Notes: generated by a model from the letters alone, not told the origin. A stretch of DNA of 64,000 nt from Acanthochromis polyacanthus (GCF_021347895.1 NC_067132.1:11090995-11154994); one strand, 5' to 3'. Positions 34,152-46,580 are shown, counted from the stretch's first letter. Numbers and translations are program-made.

Positions 34152-36088
34152 GAGTCATTCCATTCTATTTCAACAAATCTGAGGAAATTTTGTTGCATGA
34201 CCTCCTCCTGATCATCTCCAAACTTTTTTTAACTATCCCAACATAAGAATAGATTACTTGCAAAGTTTTAACATCATCATGATTGCTATTTGCTAAAGTT
34301 ATAAAATATTTAAATCCTATTTTTCCACTCGGAAATTGATATGTTAGGTAGAAAGGCTTGATTTTAGGAAGATAATACTGGGAACTGACTGAATGATATA
34401 GACTTACAAGTGATCTGAAGGGTTTCAAACACCTTAACAAATAGAGCAGGAAAAAAAAATTTGGAAATGAATATACCCATTCTCTGTCGGTACAGGGCAA
34501 TTTAAAAATTTGGCGAAAATGGCATTTTTCAAGAATTAGGCATTTTTTTCACAAATTTTAATAAGTAACAAGGTTCATATGTTATAAAAATCTCAAAGTA
34601 CCTTAAAAGTTCTCTCTAACCTAAAAATTCAGAGAGCTAGCTAGTCTCCTTAGACCTCAAAACGATGCCTATTTATGAAACAGACTGAAAAACCATACAT
34701 ATTATTGGCACACGAAACCAATGTGGGACATGGAGTAGAAACATGAAACTTGTCTTTATAACAATAAACATCCGAATAATTGATATCTGAAGTATCAACA
34801 TTGTTTCTTGATCCTTCATGGCCAATTAACCAAGAAATGCACTATGTTTATTAGCGTTTTTTAGGAATTCTAACTAATATATTGCAGTTAAAATGAGTTA
34901 TATTGCTAGTCCATGTAAAACATGTAATTTGTCCCCAACTTATCACACCACTACTTCTGTCCTTTGAACTGCTGAATGTCTCTGAAATCAGGCCATCATC
35001 TGCACCAGATAGTGGTACTGTCCACCACGGCGTGTTTGAAGGAGCAGTGATTGGACAGAGGATGTGGGCTGTAGGCACCCACACTACGTCATCCTTTCTA
35101 GGCCATGTGAACTTCTTGCTGGGACCTTTTGGGTGCATGAATTTCACTTGCAAATCTTCAAATTCAGCTGATAAGTCAAATACGATACCGAGGCTGTCCG
35201 GAGAATGCCAGTCTGGGAGTGATGCCATTTCTTCTTATTCAGTTACTGTATGAAAGAAAAACAATGTCTATAATTAATTAACTTCAGATATGCCCTTTGT
35301 AACTTATACTACGATGCTGATGCTTCAGATTCATCTTTCATCTTTAGTTGGTCATGTAAATGTTCCTAAAAACAAAAACGAGGATCAAAATGTATAGTAA
35401 ATTGATTCAGCAGTTGCTCATCTTTGCACAAGAAACAAATATGAAAGTAAGTTCACACATACTTCACACATACTAGTCCTCCAAAAAAAATTTGAACCGC
35501 GTACCATGTATCCCCACATGACTTTTTAATGCCTAAAGTTAGGCTATTTGGGTCTACACCTGAGTTCAACAGCCTATAAATCAATAAATTAAGCTTTATT
35601 TTAATGTTTTAAAACTTTTACCTTATGCAACTTTCATTAGTAAAGAAGAAAATTCATTCTTTTCAATGTCTTTTCACAAGAATAAGTTCCTAAAATAGAG
35701 GCATGAAAAACCCAAAATAAAGTCGCCCATGAAATAATAAGGATATTTGGGAAATTTCCACAGTCCAGTAATTTTTTTATTTTCATTTCATTCTAATACT
35801 TTTTCTCACCAGAAGGGTAAAAGTTTTGGAAGGGGAAAAATTCTGACCATGTAAAAGGAGTATAAATTGCTTTTTTTTAGTAGTTTAAAACCCTAAAATC
35901 ATAGGGCGAGGATTAAGTTTGGACTGACTATGGGTATTAGATTAGATCATTACTGCTTATACTGTATGTTTATAACCATAATACTTTGCATTTGTTCATA
36001 AAATTACCCAAATAAAGCCCAAAAAATTTTTGGGAGGATCTGGAGAAGTGGTGCAACAAGCATTTGTTGAATTGACATGGAATGACTC
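34152..36088. mobile_element. 1.9-kb TIR element with AGGG target duplication
   Basis: The ends are GAGTCATTCCAT and ATGGAATGACTC, an exact 12-bp inverted repeat, continued by looser similarity (TTTCAACAAATCTG versus CAATTCAACAAATG). The bases AGGG occur on both sides (34148-34151 and 36089-36092), consistent with a 4-bp target duplication inside the terminal AGGG of the surrounding MITE. The interior encodes a 125-aa frame with a repeat-protein domain. Superfamilies with 4-bp duplications include Chapaev and Academ, but no transposase is visible to decide. Confidence 0.75.
34851..35228 (-). CDS. repeat-encoded exon: KFMHPKGP...WP..DDVVWVP domain
   Basis: The frame contains LQVKFMHPKGPSKKFTWP, RKDDVVWVP and HILCPITAP. 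I recognise this as a C-terminal module found in many predicted proteins of fish and cnidarians near DNA-transposon sequences; its function is not known to me. It lies wholly inside the 34152-36088 TIR element. The region upstream on the minus strand shows no clear further exons, so this is probably a terminal exon left in a non-autonomous copy. About 125 aa from the first ATG; the true 5' boundary may be a splice acceptor near 35240. Confidence 0.4.
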   Translation of the reverse strand: MASLPDWHSPDSLGIVFDLSAEFEDLQVKFMHPKGPSKKFTWPRKDDVVWVPTAHILCPITAPSNTPWWTVPLSGADDGLISETFSSSKDRSSGVISWGQITCFTWTSNITHFNCNILVRIPKKR

Positions 36089-36199
36089 AGGGTTAATTAA
36101 ATATTACATGCTTGGCCTTTATATTTTTCTTCATTATATATCAAATAGTTGTATTAAATATTTTACTATTAATGCTACCCCTTATACTACTACTTAGAG

Positions 36200-36510
36200 C
36201 AGGGGTGTAAAACTCATTTTATTTCAGGGCCACATTCATCCCAAATTCATCTTCAATTTCAGCAACATTATGCCTCAATTTATCATTTACACATTACAAC
36301 TACAGATCACAGTGTCTGCATTCAGTCTCAGGAATCTGGAACTGAACAACATAGCATTTTTAGTTTATCATCAAAACAAAAAGTCAGATAAAAAAGACAA
36401 AAAACAACAAAACAAGACAAAATGTTACAAAAATGAGATGCAAAATGGAAAAAATTGGACAAAGGAGGCACAAAAATGACAAAAGTGAGAAACAAAATGA
36501 CAATGGGATG
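36200..36510. mobile_element. hAT MITE fragment (relative of 6739-8244)
   Basis: It starts CAGGGGTGTAAAACTC. Its body matches 7000-7400 in reverse complement: TTTATCATCAAAAC...AAAAGACAAAAAACAAC and CTACAGATCACAGTGT. The right terminus is missing. Confidence 0.6.
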
Positions 36511-36519
36511 CACATGATG

Positions 36520-37485
36520 GAATATGCACTGCTTCCCCCACTACGTCTGCTCTTATTGCAGCATCTGAACATGACGGTGGTGTTGTCTCCACTTTGACAT
36601 TTTGTTGCATAATACAGGCTGAAAAAAGTTATTTGCTGCCCTAAAGTGTACTTGTTGCTGGTCAATAAATTCAGCTATCCAGCACCAACATATGCCATCC
36701 AAATGTCAGAGTTTGTAAACATGTGACTCTGGGTGTTTCATTTCCGGGCTCTGTGCACCTAACTTGGCTGAGAAAACTCTCATTTATTGTTTTTTGCAAC
36801 AACACAACAACAAAAAACAATATAAAAGGAGAACTTCAATCCCTTCCACAATCCATTCATTATGTAAGTTATGGACCATGTATGTTTCTAACTCATGCTT
36901 GTATTGAACAGGGTATTCCTGAAGGCTTAAAGAACACACACACACAAAAAAAAGTTGAACGCTTAATTTCCTGCTTGTATCTTAGATTTCATTGTTTTCC
37001 AGCCATTCCGCTTTAAATCCCACAAGCAACATGAGATCCCTTATAGTGGGTCTTCCCATTATAATAACAAATATCTGTGAGTTGCCTGGGAGCCCTGGTG
37101 CATCTGTAGATAATAAAGAATCCTCTTGGCCTACTGTATGTCAGGGATTGTTCACACGCACATACGTTCAGAGAGTACACCACATTCATTCATATTCATT
37201 GACTGATATAAGGAGCATGGGCCAACAATCCTTTAAATCTTATATAACATAAAGTTCCATATCCATGTGTTTTATATTTATGCTGACTTGGTGCTTTGCT
37301 TTAAGCTTTAAAACTTTAAAGATGTGTGTTAACTTTTGCCCTTTTCTTTCCAAATGTGCATTCTCATGCTCTCATTTTAAATACATTTCTGCAAAATGAT
37401 TGCAACCACAACTAGAGAAGCACTCAGAGAGCACAGTTCTCCTCCATGGCTGCTCATTCCTCCATATGGCATTGTCAGAAATGCA
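36520..37485. other. no recognised feature
   Basis: Non-coding sequence with no signal that I can support. Confidence 0.4.
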
Positions 37486-37489
37486 GGAT

Positions 37490-38720
37490 TTGTTTATTAG
37501 TTACTGATGATCAGAAATCACAGCAACATAGAATGTGGCCATTTAATATAGATGTACCCACAAACAAAATGACCTTTCACTGAGCACAGGCATGTGTTAT
37601 TCATGTGTATGTTATGCATGGATACCGAATCACATGAACTAAATATGTAGCGGGCAGCGGGAATTGATGGAACTCGGAAACACCCCCACAATTTAATAAC
37701 ATTATCATTTCTGATGGATAAATCCACAGTGGTCGATTTGTAGTCGGATCACAATCATGTCATCGTCAGCAGATATCTGATTGTTACGGCCACCAGTATT
37801 GGTGTGCCGTTTGTTCTTGAGGTGGTGCTTTGCTGGGCCTTTTGTTTGGGAGAAGTTTGTGTGTGGGTGCAGCTGTGGCTTGTTGCAGAGTCTTTTGGAC
37901 CCCCAGCTGCCAGCCGTTTCAGCTAATGATGAAGGTGATGACGACCTGCACTTCCGTCTGGTTCTCCCCGCCCTCCGGCCATCCTGATTGGGCCACCCTC
38001 CAGCTCCTCCTCCTTCAATCAACCAGAGGCAGCCAGGCACCACACCTGCCGACTATAAAGACCCACCATACCATCAGTCTTGGTGGCTGGTGTTTAGACC
38101 AGTCCACCCTGGCGCTCTCTGTTTCGTGGTTCTGTGTACCTTTGTGTGGTCTTTCGGTCTGGAAGCACTTGTGGTTGTGCTCCAGACAACTCTGACCTTT
38201 TGTTAGCAGCTTTTGTTTAGTGTGGAGACTGAGGCTCCACTTGTGTAGTTGCTAACTTGGTATAGAAACCACTATGTATGCTGAGCTTTCGCAAACTATG
38301 CTCATTATGCACATCGTTCCAGAGGCACCAGTTTTGTTTAGTTTGTTTGTACACCTTTTGTATTAGTTTCTGTTGCTGGTGGTGGGTGTTGCTTCTGTAG
38401 TTCGGTTTGGCTAAGGAGTTTAGTTGTCTTCTTTGTGTTTAGCTTAGTTTCGAACTCTGTTAGCCATTATGTTTTATTCTGTTCTTTGTTTTAGCAACAC
38501 CTACCAGTCTTGTGTTTCGTTGTCACCTTTTTCGTTCCCTTTTACTACTAAGCAATAAATCCCTTACCCAAGACCAATTACATTTGGTTATTTTGTTGCA
38601 TCCAGCCAGCCCCTAGAGGTTGGGTCGTAACACTGATGTAGTGTTCACTTGTTGTCATGGTTACAGTGATGCTGTGCTGCTATCTCGCAATGATACAGAA
38701 ATCTTGACTTTACAATTTGT
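37490..38720 (-). repeat. dispersed repeat family K, copy 3 (split by solo LTR)
   Basis: Inverted copy of the family. 37500-37781 matches the complement of 4150-4520, and 38633-38705 continues with GATGTAGTGTTCACTTGTTG and GCTATCTCGCAATGATACAG. The two parts are colinear once the LTR is removed. Confidence 0.8.
37782..38632 (+). mobile_element. 851-bp solo LTR with CTGAT target duplication
   Basis: It starts TGTTACGGCC and ends GTCGTAACA. Perfect CTGAT duplications lie at 37777-37781 and 38633-38637. A TATAAA is at 38054-38059 and an AATAAA at 38553-38558, in the order and spacing of an LTR with U3, R and U5 on the plus strand. No internal region or second LTR remains, so it arose by LTR-LTR recombination. 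Confidence 0.92.
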
Positions 38721-38724
38721 TATT

Positions 38725-39405
38725 TTTCAAGCATTTTAGAGCCTTCTAACTTCATATGTACAGGAGATAAACATGACATTTTCAGAGACCAAAGACACAT
38801 TTGAGCTCTGATTAAAAACTGCAACCAAATCATTAACTCCACCTACAAGAGATGAGTGAAAAATGTTCAAAAACTTTTTGACACAGGAGGATTGTGGTGA
38901 GATGACAAAATGAGGCCGTTTTATATACCAGTCACCTATCTCACATGGTGGTATGACCACTGAAAGTTGACCTAAAATACACTATAAAAGTTTCCTCTGG
39001 AATATTATCAGAAAACAAATAACACATTCAGGTTACCGTGTCTTGTTTCTATGGCACATCCCATGATAATAATGCCTTTTTCAGATGGTTGATTATGTAT
39101 AGAATGACACAGACTGCTTTTGTTGAAGTCCTTTTCACCAGCAGCTTTGTCAATATAAGAAGTTTGCTTTGGGTACGTTTTGCTTAATCGACTCAGCTCC
39201 GACTTTAAATACACATTATTTTTAGCATAAATGTGTGATGGACATAATAAATTAGTAGCATCATGCACTCTAAAAACTACTGTTTTGGCTCATTCATGCA
39301 ATAATTTTCAATGAAATTTTGTTCTGTCAACAAATTAGAGCGAGTTAAGAGAATTAGATTTTCCACTACAATCAAAGGTACCGTTAATTATTCCAAGGAA
39401 CAGCG
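38725..39405. other. no recognised feature
   Basis: Non-coding sequence between two family K copies. Confidence 0.4.
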
Positions 39406-39409
39406 GAGT

Positions 39410-40010
39410 CATGAGACGATCGGTGTACGTTTGTCTGTCTGTCTGTTAGCAACATTACCCAAAAACGGACTAATAAAGTTCGATGACATTTTCATTGAAG
39501 GTCAGAAATGACACAAGGACCGAGAGATTAAATTTTGGCAGTGATGTGGCTAATAGTCTGGATCATCGTGAGATAGCCGCACAGCGTCACTGTAACCATG
39601 ACAACAAGTGAACACTACATCATCTGCCTGCCGATGATCAAGATTGTGATCCGACTACAAATCCACCGCTGTGGACTTATCGGGACTTATCCGTTGGAAA
39701 ACATACAAGGAACCATTGTTTAAATTGTGGGGGTGTTTCTGAGTCCCATCAATTCTCACTGCCCGCTACATATTTAGGTCACGTGATTTGTTATCTGTAC
39801 ATAACGTACACATGCATAACACAAGCCTGTACTCGGTGCAAGGTCATTTTATTTGTGGATACATATAAATTAAATGTCCACATTCTGTGTTGAAGTGATT
39901 TCTGATCATCAATAACTAATAAACAAATGCTGCATTTCTGATAATGCCATATGGGGAAATGAGCAGCCTTGGCGGAGTACTGCGTCTCTGAGTGCTTTTT
40001 TTGTTACCAC
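39410..40010 (+). repeat. dispersed repeat family K, copy 4 (uninterrupted)
   Basis: This is the most complete copy in the window, from GTTTGTCTGTCTGTCTGTTAG through GGCAGTGATGTGGC and CACTACATCATCTGCCTGCC to GAGCAGCCTTGGCGGAGTAC. It serves as the reference for locating the interruptions in copies 1 and 3. Confidence 0.8.
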
Positions 40011-40019
40011 TTAGGTGAT

Positions 40020-40860
40020 AAATGGTAGCATAACTAAAGTTTTTTCACAAGTTTATAGCCAATAAAACATTTAGTTCTTCCAACTACTAATTTCATGTTA
40101 TTTAAATACATAATTACCATAATAATTAGCACAAGTCTTTAAGTTGACAGTTTTTTTTAAGAATTAAGTTGCTCCATTGTTTAGTAGGTAGAGAAGACTG
40201 AAAATTCTGACTTCAAGGTGAAGAAAAATTTAGTTCTCAAACCAATTTCATTAAGTTTCCTCAACTTCAATTTAGGATTTAAATCGGCGCAAAAAATTTG
40301 AGCACAAATTACACACAATAAGTTGATGCAATTACCAGCATTATTACATAAACCCAGCCCATCAAAAAAATGTCTGCGATTTAAAAGGTTTATTTAAATA
40401 ATTCAATTACTGTTTTTTTTTTACCTTGCATGAATGCATTCATTAATTAAGTGGGGAGAACAGGTCCCTTGAATTACTTTTAGAATACAGCTGCCAGGAA
40501 TATTACTGACAAACTTGTACTCAAACAACTGTCTGCCTGGCTTATTTCACTGAATAATGCACACAAGTTGAGCTTTTGTTTATTCATGTGTAAAATATTC
40601 ATCACTATCTAAAGATGTGAGAACTGACAGGTGATAGTCACCATGGTGTCATGTCAACAGTAGGGATTCTGGTGTATGCTGTCCCAAATACATTTATATA
40701 GTAGTGAGCAAAAGGGCGAGTTTGTTCAGGCTGTTTTTCATCACAAATTCATTCTTCAACATAGCAACTGTCCTAAACATACAACCAAGTCATAAAGGAC
40801 CATCTTTAGAGACATCACAGAGATGATTCCAGCAGTAAGACCCAATGTGTCTCTACTATC
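40020..40860. other. no recognised feature
   Basis: AT-rich non-coding sequence. Confidence 0.4.
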
Positions 40861-40863
40861 TAT

Positions 40864-41215
40864 TATCTATACACCGCTTAATCCTCATTAGTGTTGCAGG
40901 GGGGCTGGAGTCTATCCCAGCTGACTTAGGGTGAAGTCAGGAGACGCCCTGGACAGTTCCCCAGTCTATCACAGGGCTACATATAGGGACAATCAATCAC
41001 TCTCACATTCACAACTACGGACAATTTAGAGTTACGAATTAACCTCAGCATGTTTTTGGACTGTAGGAGGAAGCTGGAGAAAACCCATGCATGCACAGGG
41101 AGAACATGAAAACTCCACATAGAAAGATCCCATCCCGGGACGCAAACCAGGGATCTTCTAGCTGTAAGGTAGCACTGTGAGGTTGCAAGGGCTAGCCAAC
41201 AATCCACTGTTCAGC
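40864..41215 (-). mobile_element. L2/SINE-type tail repeat
   Basis: This is a common fish repeat. In reverse complement it runs from a head resembling a tRNA promoter, through GATCTTTCTATGTGGAG, to the TCCAAAAACATGCTGAGG segment and GGGATAGACTCCAGCC. It matches 59765-60127 closely. Confidence 0.8.
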
Positions 41216-44200
41216 CCCCAATGTGTCTCATGTGTTGCACAACTCACCAGTAAACATGCAACGTTTTTATGTGCCATGTGACACAAATATGACTAATTCT
41301 GTGCTCTCCTTTGCAGCGAGAATAACCAAAAACAACATTATGATCCAATCCACATCTGGACCGTGATCCCCATTTGATCTCATGAATGTTGATCAAATGA
41401 TGTAGCCATATTGGTAAATGAATGGGAATGGATCATCAAAAACCCTTGCAACCCCATAAAAACAACACGCCATCAAACCTTGCTGTGCTACAGATGTGTG
41501 CACATGTGGCATGAATTTGGTTGCAGACAGGACATGCAAGGTCACATACAGGTACCTCCACTAATCCACTAATGAAGGTCGTGTTTTTTATTAAAAGACA
41601 CAATTTTTGTTGCTATGTTTCGTGTCTATACAAAGCCAGAATATCAGAAAGTTCTTCAGAGACAAAAATGGCTAAAACAAGGAACCTAATGCAGGAAACA
41701 CACCTGAAGATACAGATTCTCAGCCAGGAAGTGCAGATGCAGTCCTTCAGCAGTTGGACACACTCTGCTTTAATTAGAAAGCTGCGACAAATTCGGTTCA
41801 AGGTTCGCAATATAAAACACAAGCGGCATATAACTGAGAGTGCAGCAGAGCAATAAAATACAAGCCCAAAGCGAGAATCGTCCATATGGACAACAGATGA
41901 CCTGCGAGAGCTTTCCTGATCACCCTGCTGAGGTGGAAGACCGTAAACGCTGACATCTGTGCGGGGAAAAGCTGATAAGCTACAAACATTGTAAAATTAA
42001 ATCCCTGAAATTTGAAGCCCTGTGGACAAACTGCTCCCATGTGACTCCTATAAGTATTTGCTGCTCAGTATGAACACACGTAGTAGTATCTTCTTCAGGG
42101 AACTTCTCCATAAAGTTGCATTTTGGGGGGGTCCCAGCTGGAAAGAAGCATGGTGATGAAGAAATGACATCTTTAAAAGTGAGGAAGCAGGAAGCACACA
42201 GTCACTATATCACTCCATGTTTAATTGTGTGTGAATTAAATATTTCCTTTTTATAAACATCTCTGCTATATCATGTGTAACCGTATCTACAGTGTACATT
42301 TTCTAATTACTGAGTGAATTATCCCTTTAAGTCTGGGGCATTACTGGTGATACCAAATGTTATTCATATAAAGGTTTTATAGTGCAACTGTCGGTGTATT
42401 TCTGAACTAAGACTCCATATTAATTCATGTAATATTACAAAAAAAAGTCTATTCCAAGCAACATATACATAGGTGCATTATTTTAAACAGTATTTCCATC
42501 AGAGAGACATAGTGGATATGTTTCATGTTCGACACAAACCTATAAAGCTATTCAAACACATCAAAATCAAAGCTATTCAAGGCACTTAGACGAAAAGGAA
42601 ATTTACATAAGATCTGAACACAACTCAAAAAAATAACATATTAAATCCAGTTGGGAACCCAGACAGCTTTAGTAATGGAAAAGGCATGTTTCTGTCTCAG
42701 GCCAAGTAGTAAAAACAACATCCTAGCAAACATTACAGGTTGCCACTCATCCATAAAGTGCATCACACAACCGTTTGCAGGCCGGTTTTTGAGATAATTC
42801 AGCAGCAGCTGTGGCGATCATACGCTTTGTTATCATCACAGCATGAAAATAACAGCTGGTCAGCACATACTACCACATGAGAAACCTCTCAAGTGCTAAT
42901 TAGGTCTAAAAATATGGCTTTTGTGGATGATTTCTTTACCTGGTAACAGTCTTAATGCAGACACAGAGCCAACAAGGCTGGATCGTGTTTCTCAGTTACC
43001 TATGGCACCCAGTTCCTCCTGAAACATCAGTGCAGTGGTTTAACTTCTTATCTTTAATGGCCATTAAACCAAGGCTGTGTTGGTAAAAAGGAGTTCTAGT
43101 TTCACTCTTCTCTCAGAATTGCAGCCTGTTAGTCTACAGGTTTCAACCTCTGGATTAATTCAGGGATATAAGCACCACTGTGGAAACTTCCTTCTGCATT
43201 TCTTAACTGCAGTTGAGGTTTGTTTTAAAATAAATACATCCAGTCTCTTAAAGGGTACATTTCACTGAAATTACAAAACTTACTCTGAGGGGTATTTTAT
43301 CATGTAGCTAGTTTTAGTTTAATCTGCTGGGATTTTAGGACTTCTGGTTCTCCAGTTTCTTCTGCAACCCAACTACAGGGGAGGGTAATTACACAAAACT
43401 GTTGCCCTCATAATTTTCACTGAAAACAATTAACATGTCAAATATTTTTTAACAAAATTCTATTCCCCTGATTTCTATCAGGACAGAAGCAGAACTCTTT
43501 GAAGTACATTTCAAAATCTTCAGCAGAAAAAAATAAAACTACACGGCCACACGTGTTGAGGTGAGTAGATAAGCAGATCTTTCTGCAAACTAAATCCACT
43601 GATCCTTTCATCATGCCTGTGTCATAAAAATAGTCCAGGTCCAATCTCCACCCTAACAGGAAAGGTGGTCTGTTAATGTAAATATTTATACAGCTAAACT
43701 AAAACACAATAATCAGTACCAAGAAGCAAACCATTTCTGTGTTATCCAGATGAATGTGTGTATATGCTGGAATGTGACGGGAAAATGGGAGGATTAGTGT
43801 GAACACTGACCATTGCGTGCCTTGGCTCTGTCTTTGAACAGTAAATTATAGACTTCAGTGTCACTCATAGGCCTTGGTTCACCACAAATCACACATAGCA
43901 CTAAAAACATAAGGGAATGTAGGCTTTCAGATGCAAACTGTCTGACTTAAAGTGAAAACACATTGAAGTTTCACATGAAAGGAGGTCTGACTCTTACAGT
44001 GAGTGATAATGGCAGTACTAAGCAATGCAAACACAAAATGACCACTGTTTCTGTGATACCCACCTGGCTGCCAATGCTTATTCTGAATCCGACTTTTTAT
44101 TGACCCAGACTTGTTTCTATAACCATACGGGGGTGTTTCTGTAGCTTGAGAAGATGGCTTCTTGTCACAAGTGAGGAGCCGTAAGGCAATGTAGATCTGC

Positions 44201-44740
44201 AGGAACTGATGAAATGACTGTCCAGGTTTTCTGTAGATTGTCACAATTTTGAAAGCCATCAAACCAGTGGCTTTATTTTTGGTTCAAGAAGCCAAACTTT
44301 GGCTTTGTGCCTCCAGGATCAACTTGATCCCGTCTAGCAGCCAGAGTAGGAGGTCCAAAGTTAACCTGGGGCCAAAACATTCCCATAAATTTGAAGAAAG
44401 ATCAACCTAGTCTGAGGTTTTCATGGCCTTCGTTGTCTTCTGTCAGCGCCAGAGAAAATATCCCTTGACCCACAGAACAGCCTGTTCCAATATACAACCC
44501 TCCTAACTCTACACACAGATCTAGAAGGAAACGCTGAATCAGATCCAACTCCGATAATGAAAGGTGAAACAGCGGCTAGAATCTGAAAGGTGGAAAAACG
44601 CGATGTGATGGTGAGGAGGCAGTGGTGAAGTCAAAAAAAAGAATGAAAAAAAACTGAAAACGGGTACTGAGTAGCACTCCAGCATGTGAAATGTGGAGCG
44701 GTGTCGCAGGCGAGGAGGAAGAGGAAGATGAGGAGGACCA
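41216..44740. other. long stretch without a supported gene
   Basis: Sequence complexity is normal, repeats are few, and several minus-strand AATAAA hexamers occur (for example 44272-44277 and 44096-44101). If the candidate exon at 44751 is real, part of this could be its 3' untranslated region; otherwise it is intergenic. Confidence 0.35.
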
Positions 44741-44750
44741 CGGTTCGGCA

Positions 44751-44865
44751 TTAGTGCTCCAGCTCCTTGTGGTAAAGCTGCGTGACCTGGATGACCGGAG
44801 GAGAGACGCTGAGTGACGGCCCGCACCAACATGCGGAGGATCGCACCGGCTGGATCTCACACCTG
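44751..44865 (-). other. candidate terminal coding exon of an unidentified minus-strand gene
   Basis: A minus-strand acceptor-like CTCTTCAGTGGCAG is followed by an open GC-rich stretch ending in TAA (tail VTQLYHKELEH). Composition changes sharply from the AT-rich downstream sequence, as at a coding/3'UTR border. However, all three frames are open for some distance, I recognise no protein, and no upstream exon was found. A plus-strand frame here also ends within the block. Confidence 0.2.
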
Positions 44866-44879
44866 CCACTGAAGAGAGG

Positions 44880-45505
44880 GAATACGATCAGCACTTTGCA
44901 TTTGGGCAAATTACATGGAATATGAGAAGTGTATAACTCAGACAACACCAAGCCCGACAGACTGAGAGAATCCAAGAGGAAAAGTAGAGGGGAGACACGA
45001 GAACAGCCCAATTTGTGAGCCATCCATGTGGGAAAGACAAAAAGTTAGTAATGCCAAAACGTCAGCGAGTTACAGTTACAAGTCCACTGAGAACAAACTG
45101 GAAGACAGGTGTTTTCTCTCTGACTCTCTGCCATCTGTCAGTGTGTAACTGATGAAGGCATCAGTCCCCTTACTTCTGGTCTCCATTCTTAAATCATACA
45201 AGCAGTCCAAACAAGTTGTGAGTTGCTGGAAGTTGTCAATGCAACAGATGGGGAGAGGAGGAAGAAAAACCTGAAATCCAAGAACCTACGACGCCCACAC
45301 AGTGAGCACACATCACCATGTGAAGGAGAGCACTAACAGCATGTGTTAGTCAGAAATGATGCAGGGGTGCGGGGTGGTACAGCCAAAAGGTTCACAGAGC
45401 ACAGCAGTACAACAGGTACACGCTGGGGGTGAAGTCAGTTTCAGGGCACTCATTTCAACAAGCAGAACTTTACTTGAGTGCCTGATATCTGGCCTGGTGT
45501 TGTGA
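44880..45505. other. no recognised feature
   Basis: Non-coding sequence with no recognisable exon or repeat. Confidence 0.35.
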
Positions 45506-45509
45506 CACC

Positions 45510-45919
45510 TACACTACCGTTCAAGAAATGTCCTTATTCCTGAAAGAAAAGCCTTTTTTTCAATGAAGAAAACATTAAATGGAACAGAATCACTTTATTA
45601 ATCCCTGAAGGGAAATTCAATGAAGAAAGATTTTAAATAAATCAGAAATAGAGAACAGACATTGTTAATGTGGTAAATGACTATTCTAGCTGGAAATGGT
45701 TGATTTTTAATGGAACATCTCCATAGGGGTACAGAGGAACATTTCCAGCAACCATCACTCCTGTGTTCTAATGCTACATTGTGTTAGCTAATGGTGTTTA
45801 AAGGCTCATTGATGATCAGAAAACTCTTGTGCAGTTATGTTAGCGCATGAATAAAAGTGTGAGTGTTCATAGAAAACATGGAATTGTCTGGATGGCCCAA
45901 ACATTTGAACAGTAGTGTA
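45510..45919. mobile_element. MITE with TACACTACCGTTCAA termini
   Basis: The left end TACACTACCGTTCAAG and right end TTTGAACAGTAGTGTA form an inverted repeat on a 410-bp element, a very common fish MITE. A short LINE-tail-like sequence (CACTTTATTAATCCCTGAAG) sits inside it at about 45589-45622. A truncated second copy is at 48206. Confidence 0.75.
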
Positions 45920-46047
45920 CTGGTTAAAATTATTGGGTGGCCAGCGATGCAGTTTCTTCAAATAAAAATGTCTGATCTAATTTTTCTAATTTGATTTTAC
46001 GTCATTTCAAAAAAATATATTTGCATCCATTAGACAATGAACTTTAA

Positions 46048-46580
46048 CCCTTTAAGCTTCAGTGTACCGCCGGCGGTACACCTACTAATTTGCATAGGAA
46101 TTTCAGGAATGTCCGACGGGTGCAAACGCGATTATACAAACACTATACACCGATGGAAAGCTTAGATTCTCATGAATCCGCCGGTATAAACCACTTTCAG
46201 ATGCGATTACCACAGCGGGTGAGAAAAACACATTTGTCCGACAAAAACAAATATTCATCCATCCGTTCTCTATACACGGCTTCAAAGCACACAGCGCGAC
46301 TCACATTTCCGGGTTTATTATTACACACAAAAAAAAAGATTCCACAAAAAACGGCTATAATCCAACCTTTTACATCAGATGACACAAGCCAGGAAACTAT
46401 TTTGTCCAAAACATGTCCTGAAGTCGGTATAAAATCCCCGAATCGGTCGTTTTCAAGGAAATGCACCTCCCGATGCGCGTCCAATATTCCCTGTATTTTT
46501 CGTAATTTTTTTTATTTAAAAATAGAATATTAGCGATTTTTTGTACTGAAAACGGCTGGAATTGACTGAAGCTTAAAGGG
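46048..46580. mobile_element. piggyBac-type MITE (CCCTTT...AAAGGG, TTAA target)
   Basis: It starts CCCTTTAAGCTTCAGT and ends ACTGAAGCTTAAAGGG. TTAA flanks it at 46044-46047 and 46581-46584. Total 533 bp. A GTACCGCCGGCGGTAC palindrome lies just inside the left end. A 147-aa open frame across it is incidental. Confidence 0.88.

Larger units (their letters stand above)
33464..36092 (+). mobile_element. TTAA-flanked MITE (E3) split by a later insertion
   Basis: TTAA lies at 33460-33463 and 36093-36096. The left end CCTTCCTGTTGTCCTCATTT matches E1. The right end, GCAGAACGACATGAGGG, is separated from its TTAA by the 34152-36088 element. Without that insertion this copy is about 690 bp, and it contains two AAAAATCAACCAAA...TCCAGCGAAA segments typical of the family. 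Confidence 0.7.

Noticed and set aside
41521..41856. Plus-strand 111-aa frame
   Set aside because: No motif, no splice context, ordinary base composition; probable chance frame.
43927..44262. Minus-strand 111-aa frame starting MMAFKIVTIYRKPGQ
   Set aside because: Looks protein-like at first, but no family is recognised, it has no acceptor and contains a possible donor mid-frame; not enough to call a gene.
46090..46533. 147-aa plus-strand frame as a gene
   Set aside because: Lies wholly within a 533-bp piggyBac-type MITE with no domain or splice context.
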